This document shows positions 6,667 through 7,299 of a DNA stretch of 7,299 bases, in pieces. Source of the DNA: Selenomonadaceae bacterium (GTDB lineage: Bacteria; Bacillota; Negativicutes; Selenomonadales; Selenomonadaceae); contig JAFSUE010000131.1 in NCBI GenBank assembly GCA_017445435.1, positions 1 to 7,299 of the forward strand, in the 5' to 3' direction. The first letter of the stretch is position 1. Each line of letters starts with the position of its first letter. The notes below the pieces were generated by a model. It saw only the letters and a program-made list of their open reading frames with translations, searched no databases and was not told where the DNA came from. The translations under genes and the position numbers were made by a program.

Positions 6667-6696
6667 AGGAGTTATTAAATGGCGAAAAAAATTTCT
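6667..6696 (+). repeat. Right copy of the 30-bp direct repeat, at the start of radA
   Basis: It holds the AGGAG ribosome binding site (6667-6671), the ATG at 6679 and the first six radA codons. It is 28 of 30 identical to 670-699, and both copies sit in the same position relative to a start codon. MAKKIS is ordinary for RadA, so if the repeat marks an insertion, this is likely the original copy and the left one the duplicate. Confidence 0.7.
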
Positions 6697-7299
6697 AAAT
6701 ACGTCTGTCAAGAATGCGGCGCAGAATCAGTTAAATGGCTGGGGCGCTGTCCTTCGTGCGGACAATGGAATACTTTAGTTGAAGAAAACGTCGAGGAAGT
6801 CAACCCTAAACACGCCTTGACTACAACTTTTGAAGTTCCGCGCAGAATTGCTGAAGTTGATTTATCTGAACTGCCGCGCTTTTCAACAGGGTCTGGCGAA
6901 TTGGATCGCGTACTTGGCGGCGGCTTAGTGCAAGGTTCAATAATTTTAATCGCAGGTGATCCTGGCGTTGGCAAGTCAAGTTTGACGTTGGCAGTTTGCG
7001 CTTACGTTGCAAAAAATAATCGGCGCGTCTTGTACGTTACTGGTGAAGAAAGTTCCCGCCAAATTCGTATGCGTGCTGAAAGATTAAACGCGCTTGCTGA
7101 CGAACTTTTTATTTGCGCGGAAAATAATTTTGAGCGAATCACTCAACACGTTGAAAAAGTTGAGCCAGAACTTTTGATTGTCGATTCAATTCAAACGATT
7201 TATAAATCTGATATTGAAAGTGCGCCTGGCAGTGTTTCACAAGTTCGCGAATGTTCGGCAGGTTTAATGCGCCTTTCAAAAAGTCACGGCGTCACAACC
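6679..7299 (+). CDS. radA: DNA repair protein RadA, 5' part only
   Basis: The first 207 residues are present; the full protein is usually about 450 residues. RadA is a RecA-like ATPase that drives branch migration during recombinational repair. The N-terminal C4 zinc finger is complete (C10-x2-C13 and C24-x2-C27, with the hallmark KWLGRCPSCGQW). STGSGELDRVLGGG leads into the Walker A motif GDPGVGKSS (G93-S100). VTGEES follows, and LLIVDSIQTIY holds the Walker B Asp (D169). SAPGSVSQVRECS is also standard. The RadA-specific KNRFG motif and the Lon-like C-terminal domain lie beyond the right edge. The start has AGGAG seven bases upstream and lies 17 bp after the radical SAM stop. With no terminator between them, radA is probably read through from the cassette unless a promoter hides inside the radical SAM gene. 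This is a housekeeping gene flanking the cassette. Confidence 0.97.
   Translation, partial: MAKKISKYVCQECGAESVKWLGRCPSCGQWNTLVEENVEEVNPKHALTTTFEVPRRIAEVDLSELPRFSTGSGELDRVLGGGLVQGSIILIAGDPGVGKSSLTLAVCAYVAKNNRRVLYVTGEESSRQIRMRAERLNALADELFICAENNFERITQHVEKVEPELLIVDSIQTIYKSDIESAPGSVSQVRECSAGLMRLSKSHGVTT

Overview
The window reads as one same-strand run of seven genes, most likely from an AT-rich member of the Bacillota with a Gram-negative envelope. A Negativicutes/Selenomonadales-type organism would fit. This assignment is an inference from a heptosyltransferase-like GT9 gene (LPS-type glycan assembly) lying close to a Firmicutes-style radA, together with strong Shine-Dalgarno sequences and TTG starts. 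No rRNA or other taxonomic marker is present.

Layout. Bases 2-565 hold the 3' end of a GT9 glycosyltransferase that begins outside the window. Bases 566-681 are non-coding and contain short tandem repeats. Bases 682-6661 hold five tightly packed genes: a NurA-like nuclease, a HerA-like FtsK/HerA ATPase, a short GHKL (Hsp90/MutL-type) ATPase, an HNH endonuclease with an extra N-terminal domain, and a radical SAM protein. Gaps are 9, 12 and 3 bp, and the GHKL and HNH frames overlap by 104 bp. Bases 6679-7299 hold the 5' part of radA, which runs off the right edge.

The five-gene block looks like an accessory cassette placed just in front of radA. NurA and HerA normally form a nuclease-translocase machine that processes DNA ends. 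Adding a GHKL ATPase and an HNH nuclease is typical of predicted defence or restriction-like operons. The radical SAM enzyme is an unusual partner. I cannot match the full set to any named defence system from memory, so I flag it as a candidate undescribed system.

Two sequence features support the cassette idea. The start region of the nurA-like gene (670-699) and that of radA (6667-6696) match at 28 of 30 bases, spanning the ribosome binding site and the first codons, so the cassette is bracketed by direct repeats. In addition, the GHKL gene appears to lack its usual C-terminal half and ends inside the HNH gene in another frame, which suggests a past deletion at that junction.
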